Source of the DNA: Aurantimonas sp. 22II-16-19i
GTDB lineage: Bacteria; Pseudomonadota; Alphaproteobacteria; Rhizobiales; Rhizobiaceae
Length of the DNA stretch: 64,000 bases
Reading direction: 5' to 3'
Assembly (NCBI RefSeq): GCF_002088275.1
Contig: NZ_AQQS01000032.1
Span: 1-64,000, forward strand
Numbering within the stretch: position 1 is the first letter of the stretch; every line of letters begins with the position of its first letter. The notes under the pieces were generated by a model. That model made no database searches. It had not been told where the DNA came from and worked only from the letters and a program-made list of their open reading frames with translations. Below are positions 32,785 through 42,731 of the stretch, piece by piece. A program made the position numbers and the translations under genes.

Positions 32785-34614
32785 ATGCGCATAGTTACCA
32801 AAGTCAATCTTGCCCTCGCTGGTGTCGTCGCGATCTCGGCTGCGTTGAACTTCGTCGTCTTGGCAACAACGGTCCTGCCGAGCTTCCAGGCTCTCGAGAC
32901 GGAAGCCGCCGAGCGGAACCAGAGTCGCGCCCTGGAGGCGATCAAGCTCCAACAGGCGCAAGTCGCCAACTCCGCTCGCGACTACGCCTTCTGGGATGAC
33001 AGCTACGAGTTCGTTCACGGCAATCGAACTGACTACGAGGCAAAGAACGTCAGCGCGGAATCTTTGGCGGCGCTAGGCGTCAACTATTTCCTCGCGATCG
33101 ATGAATCGGGAGCAATCAAGCTCGACAAGGGGTTTGACTTCTCCGGAGACGAGCCGGCCACGGTTCAATTGTTTTCGACGGATGCACTGGCGGACGCCCA
33201 TCCCCTCCGTCGCCCCTTCCCGGAGATCGACGCGAGATCGGGTCTCATGAAGACCGCGCAAGGTCTAGTCGCCGTCGGATACGCGCCCATCACCACCTCG
33301 GATCGGGGGGCAGCCCCTTCCGGGGTCCTGCTGTTTGGCAGGCTCATCGATGTGGAAGCGCTGCGGCAGGCGACCGAAGTGAACTTCATGGTGGAGCCTT
33401 TCGAAAAGGCATCCCCGCCCGTTGAGGGGATGGTCCAGTCGGCTGACGTGATCCGAACTCACACGGTACTGACGGGCATAGATGGTGCTCCACTCGCGGT
33501 GGTGACCAGTACGACGAAGCGGTTGATCTCCGCTGCGGGTCAGCGGGCGATCTATACGGCAATGGGGCTTCTCGCCCTCGGCGGCGTCCTGTTGATCGGG
33601 ACCCTAGCCTTCGCGTTGCGGCGCATCGCCGTCAAGCGCCTGGCTGCCTTGCGAAACCACATCGTCCGCATCGCCTCGACGGGAAGCCTCGAGACGATTC
33701 CGGAAGATGGACGCGGCGACGAACTGAGCGAGACCATCTCGTCGTTCAACCTGATGGCGGCGCAACTCGCTGAGCTCCGGGACAAGCTACGGCGGCAGGA
33801 TTATCGCCACGGCGCGGCCGATCAGGCAGCCGGTATCCTCCACAACGTGCGCAACGCGGTGAGCCCGCTCAGTGCCGTGACATGGGACCTAGCACGCGGC
33901 GATGACGTGCCATGGAAGCAGAACCTCGCCAAGGCGCTCGTCCAGCTCGAAGATCCGGCGCTCGCGCCTGAACGGGCCGAGAAGCTCCGCCAGTTCCTGG
34001 CCTTATCGACCCAAAAATTCCTGGACGAAGGCGAGAAGCGCAAGGCCGACTTGCAGATGCTTGCCGCAATGGTGCGGCACGTCGACGAGATCTTGAAGGG
34101 AGAGGATCTAGCCTCCCGGGGAGAGCGCGTCCGCGAGCAGATCAACTTGGCGGCGTCCCTCGCTGAGGTGTCGAAGATGATCGCCCGCAGACCGGGCATC
34201 GCTCTCATTGCGGACCTTCCACCGGATTCCTTGGTTCTGGGACACCGGATCGCGTTCGAGCAGGTCCTCGGGAACCTTCTCCTGAACGCCGCCGAAGCCA
34301 TCGAGGCTTCGGGCCGATCATGCGGTACCATCTCCATTTCCCTGACCCCTACGCAGCATTCCAGTTCGCCCGCCTTCAATCTCGCGATCAGCGACGACGG
34401 TGACGGCATCGCCACGGATTGCCTGGAGCGCATCTTCGAGAAAGGCTACTCGACCCGGCGCGAGCGGTCTGGCGGCCTCGGCCTGCACTGGTCTGCCAAT
34501 GCGGTGAACGCCATGAACGGGCGCATTTTCGCCGAAAGCGCCGGGAAAGGACATGGAGCCACCGTGCATGTCGTGCTTCCGGCCGCCGTCGACCAACTGA
34601 GAGAAGCCGCATGA
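32785..34614 (+). CDS. Membrane sensor histidine kinase with CHASE4-like domain
   Basis: A 609-residue kinase. Transmembrane helix 1 (about 8-30) and helix 2 (about 258-280) enclose a periplasmic CHASE4-like domain (ARDYAFWDDSYEFVHGNRTDY). A HAMP linker follows, then the phosphoacceptor box AGILHNVRNAVSPLSAV. The catalytic domain has LGNLLLNAAEAIE, DDGDGIA and GGLGLHWSANAV. The H-box type (HNVRNA) differs from classic HisKA. Its stop overlaps the ATG of the REC-GGDEF-EAL gene, so the two form a signalling pair that probably controls cyclic di-GMP. Confidence 0.92.
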   Translation: MRIVTKVNLALAGVVAISAALNFVVLATTVLPSFQALETEAAERNQSRALEAIKLQQAQVANSARDYAFWDDSYEFVHGNRTDYEAKNVSAESLAALGVNYFLAIDESGAIKLDKGFDFSGDEPATVQLFSTDALADAHPLRRPFPEIDARSGLMKTAQGLVAVGYAPITTSDRGAAPSGVLLFGRLIDVEALRQATEVNFMVEPFEKASPPVEGMVQSADVIRTHTVLTGIDGAPLAVVTSTTKRLISAAGQRAIYTAMGLLALGGVLLIGTLAFALRRIAVKRLAALRNHIVRIASTGSLETIPEDGRGDELSETISSFNLMAAQLAELRDKLRRQDYRHGAADQAAGILHNVRNAVSPLSAVTWDLARGDDVPWKQNLAKALVQLEDPALAPERAEKLRQFLALSTQKFLDEGEKRKADLQMLAAMVRHVDEILKGEDLASRGERVREQINLAASLAEVSKMIARRPGIALIADLPPDSLVLGHRIAFEQVLGNLLLNAAEAIEASGRSCGTISISLTPTQHSSSPAFNLAISDDGDGIATDCLERIFEKGYSTRRERSGGLGLHWSANAVNAMNGRIFAESAGKGHGATVHVVLPAAVDQLREAA

Positions 34615-36488
34615 CCCCCTCCTCGAAAGCTCGCCGCCTCCTCGTGGCAGACGACGACGCCAACGTTCTCGATGCCTATCGACGCGTGCTTGGAGAATTG
34701 GTGGGACGAGATGGCTCAACTTCGTCGGACCTCGACGACCTGTCTGCGGAACTGTTCGGAGACGACCCTGCGCCATCAGACGCACCCGCCTTGCTGGAGG
34801 AGGTGATCTACTGTCGGCAAGGAGAGGACGCAGTTCGCCAGGTGGAGGATGCACGGGCGTCGAGCAAGGCCTTCGCTATCGTCTTCCTCGACATGCGCAT
34901 GCCGCCGGGCATCGATGGCCTGGAGACGGCGCGGAGGATCCGGGCCATCGATCCGGACGTCAACATCGTCATCGTAACGGGCTATTCGGATCACAAGCCC
35001 TCTGAGATCGCCGCAGCCATAGGGCGGCCGGAAAGGCTGTTCTATCTTCTCAAGCCATTTGATGGCGCTGAGCTTCAGCAGCTCGCCACGGCCCTTGCGA
35101 GCCGCTGGACGCTGGACACCGGCATCGCCGATGAACTCGCCAAACGCGTCGCCCAGCTGGAACGGATGTATGCCGAGCTCAAGGCCAGCGAAGCTCGGGC
35201 GCAAGAGCTCGCGCGGCTCGACGCGCTGACGGGGCTATCCAATCGCTCCGGACTGAGCGAGCGCTTCCAGGCGGAAGTACAAGCTGCAACGGCACAAGGT
35301 CGGCAGTTGTCGGTGCTCTACCTCGATCTCGACCGCTTCAAGGACGTCAACGACTCGCTTGGTCACGCGATCGGAGACGGGGTGATCCGCGGGTTTGCAG
35401 AACGGGTCTCGCAGGCGATCGGCAAGGACGGCTTCGCGGCGCGCCTGGGCGGGGACGAATTCGCCGTCGTCTGCTTCGACCGGCCGCGCGTCGCCGAGCT
35501 CAGCGAGCGCCTCCTGCAAGCCTGCGCGCTTCCTTACGTGCTCGACGGCGATACCGTTCGGATGAGCGTCTCCATCGGCATCGCCCACTGCGATTTGGGG
35601 CAGCCGGACCTCGTCGAGGCGATGCGTCAGGCCGACATCGCTCTTTATGCGGCCAAGTCGGCGGGCAGAGGCGTGGCCATGGAGTTCGCTCCGTCCATGG
35701 AGCGGGACATTCTCGGCACGCAACGCCTCGCCCGGGATCTTGCCCGCGCCATCGCGACCGACGAACTGACCTTGCACTACCAGCCGCTGGTCTGCGCGAA
35801 GGGAAGCCCGATCTACGGCCTGGAGGCGCTGCTGCGATGGCAGCATCCGGAGCGGGGGATGATCCCACCGCTGGTCTTCATCGAGGTCGCGGAGAAGACG
35901 GACCTGATCCGAGACCTCGGCGACTGGGTCATCCGCCGCGCCTTCGCCGACTCCCGTCTGTGGCCGGATCTCGTCACCGCCATCAACCTTTCGCCCGCGC
36001 AGCTTCGCGCCCCCGGCTTTGTGGAGAGAGTGGCGACGCTGGCGCGGGAGATGAACATCGATCCGGGGATGTTCGAGCTGGAAGTGACGGAGATGGTGCT
36101 GATCGAAGACGTCGCGCAGGCGGCGGAAAAGCTGCGCCAGCTCAAGGACATCGGCTTCACCATCGCGCTCGACGACTTTGGCAGTGGCTACGCGAGCCTC
36201 GCCTATCTCAGCCAGATCCCGTTCGACAGGCTAAAGATCGACCGATCCTTCGTCGAGGATCTGCGTTCGAAATCCGGAGCAGACGGCGTGATACGGTCCA
36301 TCGTTGGGCTGGGCGCCTCGATGGGCCTGTCAGTGACGGCAGAGGGCGTCGAGGACGTCCAGCAACACCGATTCCTGCAAGAGGTCGGCTGCACGCACAT
36401 GCAAGGCTTCCTCTTCCACAGACCGTTGACCGTCGAGGCCGTCCTGACGCTCCGTGGTAGTCGTCCCGAAATCAGGCTGAGCGCCTAA
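34611..36488 (+). CDS. Response regulator with REC, GGDEF and EAL domains
   Basis: A 625-residue protein. The receiver domain (about 8-160) has acidic residues in LLVADDDANVLDAYRRVL and the phosphorylatable Asp in IVFLDMRMPPGIDG. A coiled coil (about 170-205) leads to a GGDEF domain with an intact RLGGDEFAVV, preceded by YLDLDRFKDVND. The EAL domain has GLEALLRW, INLSPAQLR, DDFGSGYASL and KIDRSFVEDL, so the phosphodiesterase residues look present. Both cyclic di-GMP synthesis and breakdown are possible. The 4-nt overlap with the kinase gene points to phosphorylation by that kinase. Confidence 0.94.
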   Translation: MTPSSKARRLLVADDDANVLDAYRRVLGELVGRDGSTSSDLDDLSAELFGDDPAPSDAPALLEEVIYCRQGEDAVRQVEDARASSKAFAIVFLDMRMPPGIDGLETARRIRAIDPDVNIVIVTGYSDHKPSEIAAAIGRPERLFYLLKPFDGAELQQLATALASRWTLDTGIADELAKRVAQLERMYAELKASEARAQELARLDALTGLSNRSGLSERFQAEVQAATAQGRQLSVLYLDLDRFKDVNDSLGHAIGDGVIRGFAERVSQAIGKDGFAARLGGDEFAVVCFDRPRVAELSERLLQACALPYVLDGDTVRMSVSIGIAHCDLGQPDLVEAMRQADIALYAAKSAGRGVAMEFAPSMERDILGTQRLARDLARAIATDELTLHYQPLVCAKGSPIYGLEALLRWQHPERGMIPPLVFIEVAEKTDLIRDLGDWVIRRAFADSRLWPDLVTAINLSPAQLRAPGFVERVATLAREMNIDPGMFELEVTEMVLIEDVAQAAEKLRQLKDIGFTIALDDFGSGYASLAYLSQIPFDRLKIDRSFVEDLRSKSGADGVIRSIVGLGASMGLSVTAEGVEDVQQHRFLQEVGCTHMQGFLFHRPLTVEAVLTLRGSRPEIRLSA

Positions 36489-37199
36489 CCCGGAAGATCT
36501 ACGTGTGTTTCGGCGCAATGATGGGACCCCAGTCAATGGTCAGTTTCGCTGATATTTCAGATCCATGTTTGAGGGACCACATGCCGATCGGCGCCCCCTT
36601 GCCGATTCACATCCGCGCCCACGACGCCCGCCGCTCCCTCCGCCGTCGCGCAATTGCCGAGGCCGGCCGGCTACTCCTGGAGATGCCGCCCGACCACGCC
36701 TGGCAGGCCGCCCGCGAACGAGGCGATGCGGAGCTGGCGGACAGAAAGCTGTGGGCCCCTGGTCCGCCGCGAGATCTCCCGCCAGTCGGGCTATCCTGGA
36801 CCTCTCGACGGCGACCCGGTATCTTCAGGACTGACACCGAATAATCGCAAGCGACACGGTGAAAGGAACGTAATTTCATTATCGTTCGCTTTCCTGACCC
36901 CATACAATGGCTGATTTTGAAGGGTCCGATAAGCCGATGTTATCGGACCCTTGACCTATTCTCGGACCCAATCCTGCAACGCCATTGTTGATCTCGTTTG
37001 GCGACTCTCCAGCATGCTCCTTTCTTGACGCAACGAGCCCCCGACGAAGTTTCCCGCTCCCGGCAGGAGCGCGAGCAAGAAAACCTACCAGAAACTGCTC
37101 ATGTCACGACCTCCAGGCCCTCGTTTCGCCAAATGTGCGATAGTAGATATGTAGATGAAGGAACCGAGCACCTTCCGGAGACTTGACCCTTGGCTTCGC
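36489..37199. other. Long intergenic region with one strong hairpin
   Basis: About 710 bp without a convincing gene. A frame at 36581-36844 (MPIGAPLPIHIRAHDARRSL...) might be a small hypothetical protein but has no family features or clear ribosome-binding site. The only clear structure is the 11-bp inverted repeat at 36922-36950. The stretch from about 36840 is distinctly A/T-richer than its surroundings. Confidence 0.5.
36922..36950. repeat. Perfect 11-7-11 inverted repeat
   Basis: GGGTCCGATAA, a 7-nt loop, then TTATCGGACCC. A partial third copy (CTCGGACCC) follows 14 nt later. There is no T-run, so a terminator is not clear. It may be an operator or the end of a lost element. Confidence 0.55.
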
Positions 37200-39055
37200 T
37201 CATGACGGCCTCCAGCCGAGTAGCCGCATGGCATTGGCGGTCACGAGGACGGTCGCGCCCGTGTCGGCGAGGATCGCGGACCAAAGGCCGGTGATCCCGA
37301 CGATGGTGGTGACGAGGAACACAGCTTTCAGCCCCAGCGCGATGGCGATGTTCGTCCGGATGTTCCCCATGACGCTCTTCGACAGCGCGATCATGTCCGG
37401 GATGTCCTTCACCCGCCCGCGCAGCACGGCGGCATCGGCCGTCTCCAGCGCGACATCGGTCCCGCCGCCCATGGCGATGCCGATGTCGGCTGCCGCCAGA
37501 GCCGGCGCGTCGTTGATGCCGTCGCCGATCTTGGCGACCTTGAAGCCCTCCGCCTGAAGCTCGCGGACGATGCGTTGCTTGTCCTGCGGTAGGAGTTCCG
37601 CACGCGCCTCGATCTCAAGACCCGCCGCTACGGCTTCGGCCGTGCGCTTGTTGTCGCCGGTCAGCAGGATGGTCCGGATGCCGGAGGCGCGGAGGCTCGC
37701 AAGCCCCGCCATCGCGTCGGGCCGGGCTTCGTCGCGCATGGCGAGGTAGCCCGCGATCGAACCGGCGACCACCACGATGGACACCGTTTTGCCCTCGGCG
37801 TTCAGCGTCGCGATCGCCTTCTCCTGATCGGTGGAAAGCGCCGTGCGCCGGGAGGCGGCCCGCGGAGCGCCAAGGAACACCCGTTCTCCGCCGATGCTAC
37901 CCTCGACGCCCTCCCCGGGAACGGCATTCGCGTCGAACGATGGCGGCGTCGGCACCTTGTCCGTCTTCGCCCGATCGAGGATCGCCATGGCCAGCGGGTG
38001 GCTCGAGCCCTTCTCGAGGGCCGCTGCCAAGGAAAGAACCTGTTGCGCCGAGCGGCTTCCCGGGATGATGTCGGTGACGACGGGCCTGCCCGCCGTCAGG
38101 GTTCCCGTCTTGTCGAACGCAATGGCGGTGATCGTGCCGAGGCTTTCCAAGACCGCGCCGCCCTTCATCATGAGCCCGCGGCGGGCACCGGCGGAAAGGC
38201 CAGCGGCGATGGCGGCGGGCGTTGAGATCACCAGCGCACACGGGCAGCCGATCAGCAGGATGGCAAGGCCCTTGTAGATCCATTCGCCCCAGTCGCCACC
38301 GAAGGCAAGCGGCGGGACGACGGCGACGAGGGCACCGACGACAAGCACGGCCGGGGTGTAGACCTTCGAGAAGCGGTCGATGAAGCGCTCGGTCGGCGAC
38401 TTGGACTCCTGGGCTTCCTCCACGAGTTGGACGACGCGGGCGATCGTGTTGTCGGACGCTGCGGCCGTCACTCGCACCCGGAGGACCGAGCCCGCGTTGA
38501 CCGTGCCGGCGAAGACAGGATCTCCGACAGTTTTCCGCTTCGGGACGCTCTCGCCGGTGACAGGCGCTTCGTCGACCTCGCCGGACCCTTCCATGACGGT
38601 ACCGTCTGCCGGGACACGATCGCCGGGGCGGACGAGGATGGTCGACCCGACGGCAAGGCTGTCGGCCGGAACCTCCGTCGTCTGGCCGTCCCTCTCCAGG
38701 AAAGCCGTCTTCGGCACGAGAGCGGCAAGACCCTGAATGCTCGTTCGGGCGCGCCCCGTCGCGACGCCCTCGAGCATCTCGCCGACGAGGAACAGGAGGG
38801 CGACCATCGCGGCCTCCTCCTCGGCGCCGATGAAGACGGCCCCGATCGCGGCGATGCTCATTAGCGTCTCGATCGAGAACGGCGTGCCGAAGCGGGCGGC
38901 GGTGATCGCTCGCCAGGTGACCGGTATTAGACCGATCGCGAGCGCGGCGAGGAAAGCGGGACGCTCCAGCGATGGAACGAGGTTGCCGAGGACGTAGGCC
39001 GCCAGGAGCGCGACACAGCAGGCGGCCGTCAGCCGAGCCTTCGGCGTCCGCCACC
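37200..39055 (-). pseudogene. Zn/Cd-type P1B ATPase, main part (separated from its start by an IS)
   Basis: The large 3' part of a P1B-2 ATPase. It has membrane helices, EAPVTGESVPKRK, the CPC metal site (GCPCALVIS), FDKTGTLTAGRP, the HP locus [19 protein letters not shown] and a final helix LADTGATVLVTANAMRLLGW whose Asp is diagnostic for Zn/Cd/Pb pumps. The IS at 39056-40419 splits it from its HMA domain (40428-40734). Taking out the IS and one target copy joins the parts in frame to 720 residues. An ATG inside the IS (39110) opens a frame into this part, so an HMA-less pump of about 636 residues could still be made. Confidence 0.9.
39048..39055 (+). repeat. Left target-site duplication (8 bp)
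   Basis: CCGCCACC directly left of the IS; the same 8 bp lie directly right of it at 40420-40427. Confidence 0.95.
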
Positions 39056-39112
39056 GGGACTGTCGGGAATTCCGTGTGAGGGCGGGCATAATGGGACCGA
39101 AGGAGATCACCC

Positions 39113-40376
39113 ATGGCCCGCCGCAAAGAACCCAGCATCCCTGACGCGCTGCTCGACCAGCTTTTGTCGGGCGCCGATCCCAAGAGCGCCTTCAATCCCG
39201 GAGGCCTGCTCGACGGGCTGAAGAAGGCGCTCACCGAGCGGGCGCTGAATGCCGAGATGGACCACCATCTTTCCGGCGAGAACGGCGCTGGAAACGGCCG
39301 CAACGGCTATGGCAAGAAGACGGTGACGACGGAGAGCGGCAAGTTCGAGCTCGCCGTCCCGCGGGATCGCCAGTCGAGCTTCGATCCGCAGCTCATCGCC
39401 AAATACCAGCGCCGCTTCCCAGGCTTCGACGAGAGTGAGGAGGAAAAGAAAGCGATCCAGTGAATCGTTTTCCCGACGAACCGTCTCGATGTATGCCCGC
39501 GGCATGAGCAACCGTGAGATTGTCGGGCATCTCCATGATCTTTATGGCGTCGACGTCTCGCCCGACCTGATCTCGGCCGTGACGGATGCCGTTCTGGACG
39601 AGGTCGCCGCCTGGCAGGCCCGGCCGCTCGAGCCGGTCTATCCCATTGTCTTCTTTGACGCGATCCGCGTGAAGATCCGAGATGAGGGCTTCGTTCGCAA
39701 CAAGGCTGTCCATATCGCGCTCGGCGTGCGCGCCGACGGCACCAAGGAGGTTCTCGGCCTCTGGCTGGAGCAGAACGAAGGCGCCAAGTTCTGGCTCAAG
39801 GTCATGAACGAGATGAAGAACAGGGGCGTCGAGGATGTCCTCCTGGCAATCGCCGATGGACTGAAGGGCTTTCCCGAGGCCATCACCGCGGTCTTCCCTG
39901 AGACGACGGTCCAGACCTGCATCGTCCATCTGCTGCGCCACAGCCTCGACTTCACCTCCTACAAGGACCGCAAGGCCGTCGCGGCCGCGTTGAAGGACAT
40001 CTACCGAGCCACCGACACCGAGGCGGCCGAAAAGGCCCTGACGGCGTTCGAGGAGGGCGAATGGGGCCGGAAATACAAGGCAATCGGGCAAAGCTGGCGC
40101 CGGGTCTGGGCCGAGGTCATCCCGTTCTTCGCCTTCCCCGAGGACGTTCGCAAAATCGTCTACACCACGAATGCCATAGAGGCCCTGAACTCCAAGCTGC
40201 GCCGGGCGGTGCGAGCCCGCGGCCACTTTCCGTCCGACGACGCGGCGATGAAGCTGCTCTTTCTCGTCTTGAACCGGGCCGAGAAGGCGTGGAAGATGGC
40301 GCCGCGTGAGTGGGCGATGGCCAAGGCACAGTTCGCCATAATCTACGGCGAGCGCTTCACACGGGCCATGGCCTGA
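39113..40376 (+). pseudogene. IS256-type (mutator) transposase, copy 1, disrupted
   Basis: The first part (MARRKEPSIPDALLDQLLSG to RRFPGFDE) is followed by an insertion that shifts the frame and adds a TGA. The rest resumes as SMYARGMSNREIVGHLHDLYG, VFFDAIRVKIRDEGFVRNKAV and TTNAIEALNSKLRRAVRARG. The DDE residues of the mutator family lie in the second part (FFDAIRVKIR; ADGLKGFPEAI; TTNAIE). Compared with copy 2, the net insertion is 43 nt near 39434-39479. Confidence 0.9.
39443..39472. repeat. Short palindromic insert inside transposase copy 1
   Basis: An imperfect hairpin with outer arms GAAAA/TTTTC and inner arms CGAT/ATCG around CCAGTGA. It is absent from the second copy of the IS and resembles the short palindromic units common in Rhizobiales genomes. 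Confidence 0.65.
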
Positions 40377-40419
40377 CAATGTTCAACCGCCCGCCCCACA
40401 CGGAATTCCCGACAGTCCC

Positions 40420-40427
40420 CCGCCACC
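40420..40427 (+). repeat. Right target-site duplication (8 bp)
   Basis: CCGCCACC, an exact match to 39048-39055. Confidence 0.95.
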
Positions 40428-40734
40428 AGGGAAGCCGGGCCTGGCTCGTATTGACCTGCTTGTGGCCCGCATGATCGTCGCTTTTGGCGTAATTGTCCTC
40501 GGCGGCCCTGTCCTCCGCCGCTTCAGCACCGTATCCAAGGTTGCGGACCTGCCGGACGACAGACGTCCCGTCGAAGCGATAGACATGGCTGACCCTCACC
40601 GTCCCCGCGGATACGGAGACGGCAACGTCCTCCACACCTGGGAGCCGACGGATGGCGGTGTCGACCTTGTTCCCGCAGGCCGCACAGTCCATCCCCGTGA
40701 CCCGGAAGCGGCTCTCGTTCGTCACGGCACTCAT
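40428..40734 (-). pseudogene. Zn/Cd ATPase, N-terminal metal-binding part
   Basis: The first 102 codons of the split ATPase. MSAVTNESRFRVTGMDCAACGNKVDTAI carries the HMA metal-binding motif GMDCAAC. VEDVAVSVSAGTVRVSH completes the ferredoxin-like domain, and a His-bearing linker (DDHAGHKQVN) follows. The frame then runs into the IS. Its promoter, with the MerR-type operator at 40772, is intact. This part is likely still transcribed under metal stress but yields only a soluble fragment. Confidence 0.88.
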
Positions 40735-40771
40735 GACGCTCTCCTTGCATCGTTGTCGACGCAGGTCTACG

Positions 40772-40790
40772 TCCTCTAGTGGCTAGAGGA
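40772..40790. promoter_or_regulatory. MerR-type operator (8-3-8 palindrome)
   Basis: TCCTCTAG-TGG-CTAGAGGA. On the minus strand it lies between TTGCTC (-35-like) and TAGACC (-10-like) with a 19-bp spacer, the long spacing characteristic of MerR-activated promoters, upstream of the ATPase start. Confidence 0.8.
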
Positions 40791-40802
40791 GCAAGCGGTA
40801 AA

Positions 40803-41225
40803 ATGACGAAGGGCGTTTCGATTGGAGAGGCATCGCGCGCGAGCGGGATCAAGGTGCCGACGATCCGGTACTACGAGCAGATCGGACTCCTGCCGACACC
40901 GCCCCGGACGGAGGGGAACCGCCGCCTCTATGACGCCGCGGACCTGCGCCGCCTGCGCTTCATCCGTCATGCTCGCGAGCTTGGCTTCGAGATCGAGCCG
41001 ATCCGCGAGCTCCTCGCTCTGGCCGGGGAGCCAAACCGCCCCTGCGAGAGCGCCGACCGGATCGCGACGGCCCATCTCGCCGACATCGACCACAAGATCG
41101 CCCGGCTGACGGCACTCCGGGCGGAGGTCGCGCGGATGGCGAAATGCTCCAACCACTCGGTTGCCGATTGCCGCGTCATCGAGGTCCTCGGCGACCATGG
41201 CGAGTGCCTGCATGAAACGCACTGA
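40803..41225 (+). CDS. MerR-family zinc-type regulator (ZntR-like)
   Basis: A 140-residue MerR protein. The winged helix (residues 5-40) includes IGEASRASGIKVPTIRYYEQ. A dimerisation coiled coil follows, then a metal site formed by Cys81, Cys115, His118 and Cys123. These positions correspond to the zinc ligands of ZntR (79, 114/115, 119, 124). A further Cys135 is near the end. It is divergent from the P1B-2 ATPase, whose diagnostic Asp also indicates Zn/Cd, with the 8-3-8 operator between them. Confidence 0.9.
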   Translation: MTKGVSIGEASRASGIKVPTIRYYEQIGLLPTPPRTEGNRRLYDAADLRRLRFIRHARELGFEIEPIRELLALAGEPNRPCESADRIATAHLADIDHKIARLTALRAEVARMAKCSNHSVADCRVIEVLGDHGECLHETH

Positions 41226-41516
41226 CGATCGCCGCGCAAGACCACTTCAAGCTGACGGTTCTCGCCCCATCGCGCTCGTCCGCATCGGCGACCATTGCTT
41301 CCTGAAGCTGGACCATACCGACAACTTTCGTTATCGGCGAACTCTCCCGTAGGCGAAATCGTCTCCGCAATCGGTATTGCGGAAGCTTCGCGCGGGCAGG
41401 ATTTCAATTTTACTAAAAATTTAGCTTAACCAAAGGGTCCGAATTCAGAGCGTTCCATCAATCAATTATTTCGGTAGATTGTTGGCTTCAGCCTCCAAGA
41501 GAATGGAACGCCGTAC

Positions 41517-42731
41517 ATGACCGTGCTTGCCATCAGTAACGCGTCTGATTCAGGTCATTCTCAGGCGCATTCGCAAGCAAATGCCCTGATGAGCGGGACC
41601 CGGATGGCCGGTCCGGATATCCTGCGCTCTTTGGCAATCCTTCTGGTGATGCTCGTTCATCTGCCGTTGAACGCGACGCCCGGCATACTGGTGGGCGTTC
41701 GCGAGTATGGCTGGCTCGGAGTCGATATTTTCTTTGTCCTTAGTGGCTATCTGATTGGAACGCAACTATTCAAAGAGATAGCGCGTAGCGGCACATTTGA
41801 TTTCAAATCATTTTATCTGCGCCGCGCGTTCCGCATCTTCCCAGCCTTCTTCGTTGTGCTGGCTCTTTATGCCTTGTTCCCGGTGCTGCGCGACAACCCG
41901 ACGATGCAGCCGCTCTGGAAGTTTGCGACCTTCACCGTAAATCTCGGGTTCGATCCGAGAGAGGGCAACGCCTTTTCCCAGGCGTGGACGCTTGCTGTCG
42001 AAGAGCAGTTCTATCTCGTTCTGCCTTTGCTGGTGCTCCTTCTCTATAAGCGCGTCAGTACAGGATGGATTCTAGCCCTCGCGGGAATGCTTACGCTCGG
42101 AGGGATCGTGCTGCGTTATGCGATATGGGATGTGCAGATTGGTACCCTCGTCGCAGAAGGTCAGTTCCGCCCCGCATTCGCAACATTCCTTCGCGATGTC
42201 TACTATCCAACATACACGCGCCTCGACGGCCTGCTGTTCGGTGTCGTCCTTGCGGCGGCGCGCTTTTTCAAACCCGAGTTTTGCAGACAGTATCTACCGC
42301 CGAGGGTAACACTCCCTTCTGGACTGGCTTTCGTGATCGCCGCGTTGATCTGTTTCGTCATAAGGGGGCCCCTCGCAGGACAAGGGATATTCCCGGTGTT
42401 TCAAGCACAACTCGGCGCGGTGGCCGGCTTTCCGTTGGTTTCTATCGGCATCGCCCTCTTGTTTTGCGCCATGCTTGATCTTGAGGGCATTCTGAAACGT
42501 TGGTCCGTGCCGGGTGCGGCCCTTGTAGCCGCGCTGTCTTACAGCCTCTACCTCACGCACAAGTCCGTCTTTCACGTCATGCGCCTGCTAGTCGGAGAAG
42601 AAAACCTGCAAGGTGGCGTAGGCTTTGCCGCTTACCTAGTCGCGAGCTTTGCCGTCGCGGCTGTCCTCTGGTTCTGTGTGGAGCTAACGTTCCTGCGTCT
42701 GCGTGATCGACTGTTGTCCCCAACCAAATGA
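41517..42731 (+). CDS. Acyltransferase 3 family membrane protein
   Basis: A 404-residue membrane O-acyltransferase with about ten hydrophobic segments. RMAGPDILRSLAILLVMLVH is the family start, with the usual catalytic His replaced in context as VHLP. GWLGVDIFFVLSGYLIG, FYLRRAFRIFPAFFVV and AWTLAVEEQFYLVLPL are all typical motifs. Such enzymes acetylate surface sugars or lipids. The gene and its upstream region are less GC-rich than the flanks, a sign of separate acquisition. There is no functional link to the metal genes on either side. Confidence 0.92.
   Translation: MTVLAISNASDSGHSQAHSQANALMSGTRMAGPDILRSLAILLVMLVHLPLNATPGILVGVREYGWLGVDIFFVLSGYLIGTQLFKEIARSGTFDFKSFYLRRAFRIFPAFFVVLALYALFPVLRDNPTMQPLWKFATFTVNLGFDPREGNAFSQAWTLAVEEQFYLVLPLLVLLLYKRVSTGWILALAGMLTLGGIVLRYAIWDVQIGTLVAEGQFRPAFATFLRDVYYPTYTRLDGLLFGVVLAAARFFKPEFCRQYLPPRVTLPSGLAFVIAALICFVIRGPLAGQGIFPVFQAQLGAVAGFPLVSIGIALLFCAMLDLEGILKRWSVPGAALVAALSYSLYLTHKSVFHVMRLLVGEENLQGGVGFAAYLVASFAVAAVLWFCVELTFLRLRDRLLSPTK

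Larger units (their letters stand above)
39056..40419 (+). mobile_element. IS256-family insertion sequence, copy 1
   Basis: A complete 1364-bp element. It begins GGGACTGTCGGGAATTCC and ends with the inverse; about 32 bp at each end match with one mismatch. The 8-bp duplication CCGCCACC on both sides shows simple insertion into the ATPase gene. It carries one transposase gene that is broken by a 43-bp insertion. A second copy of the element lies at 47533-48886. Confidence 0.95.
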
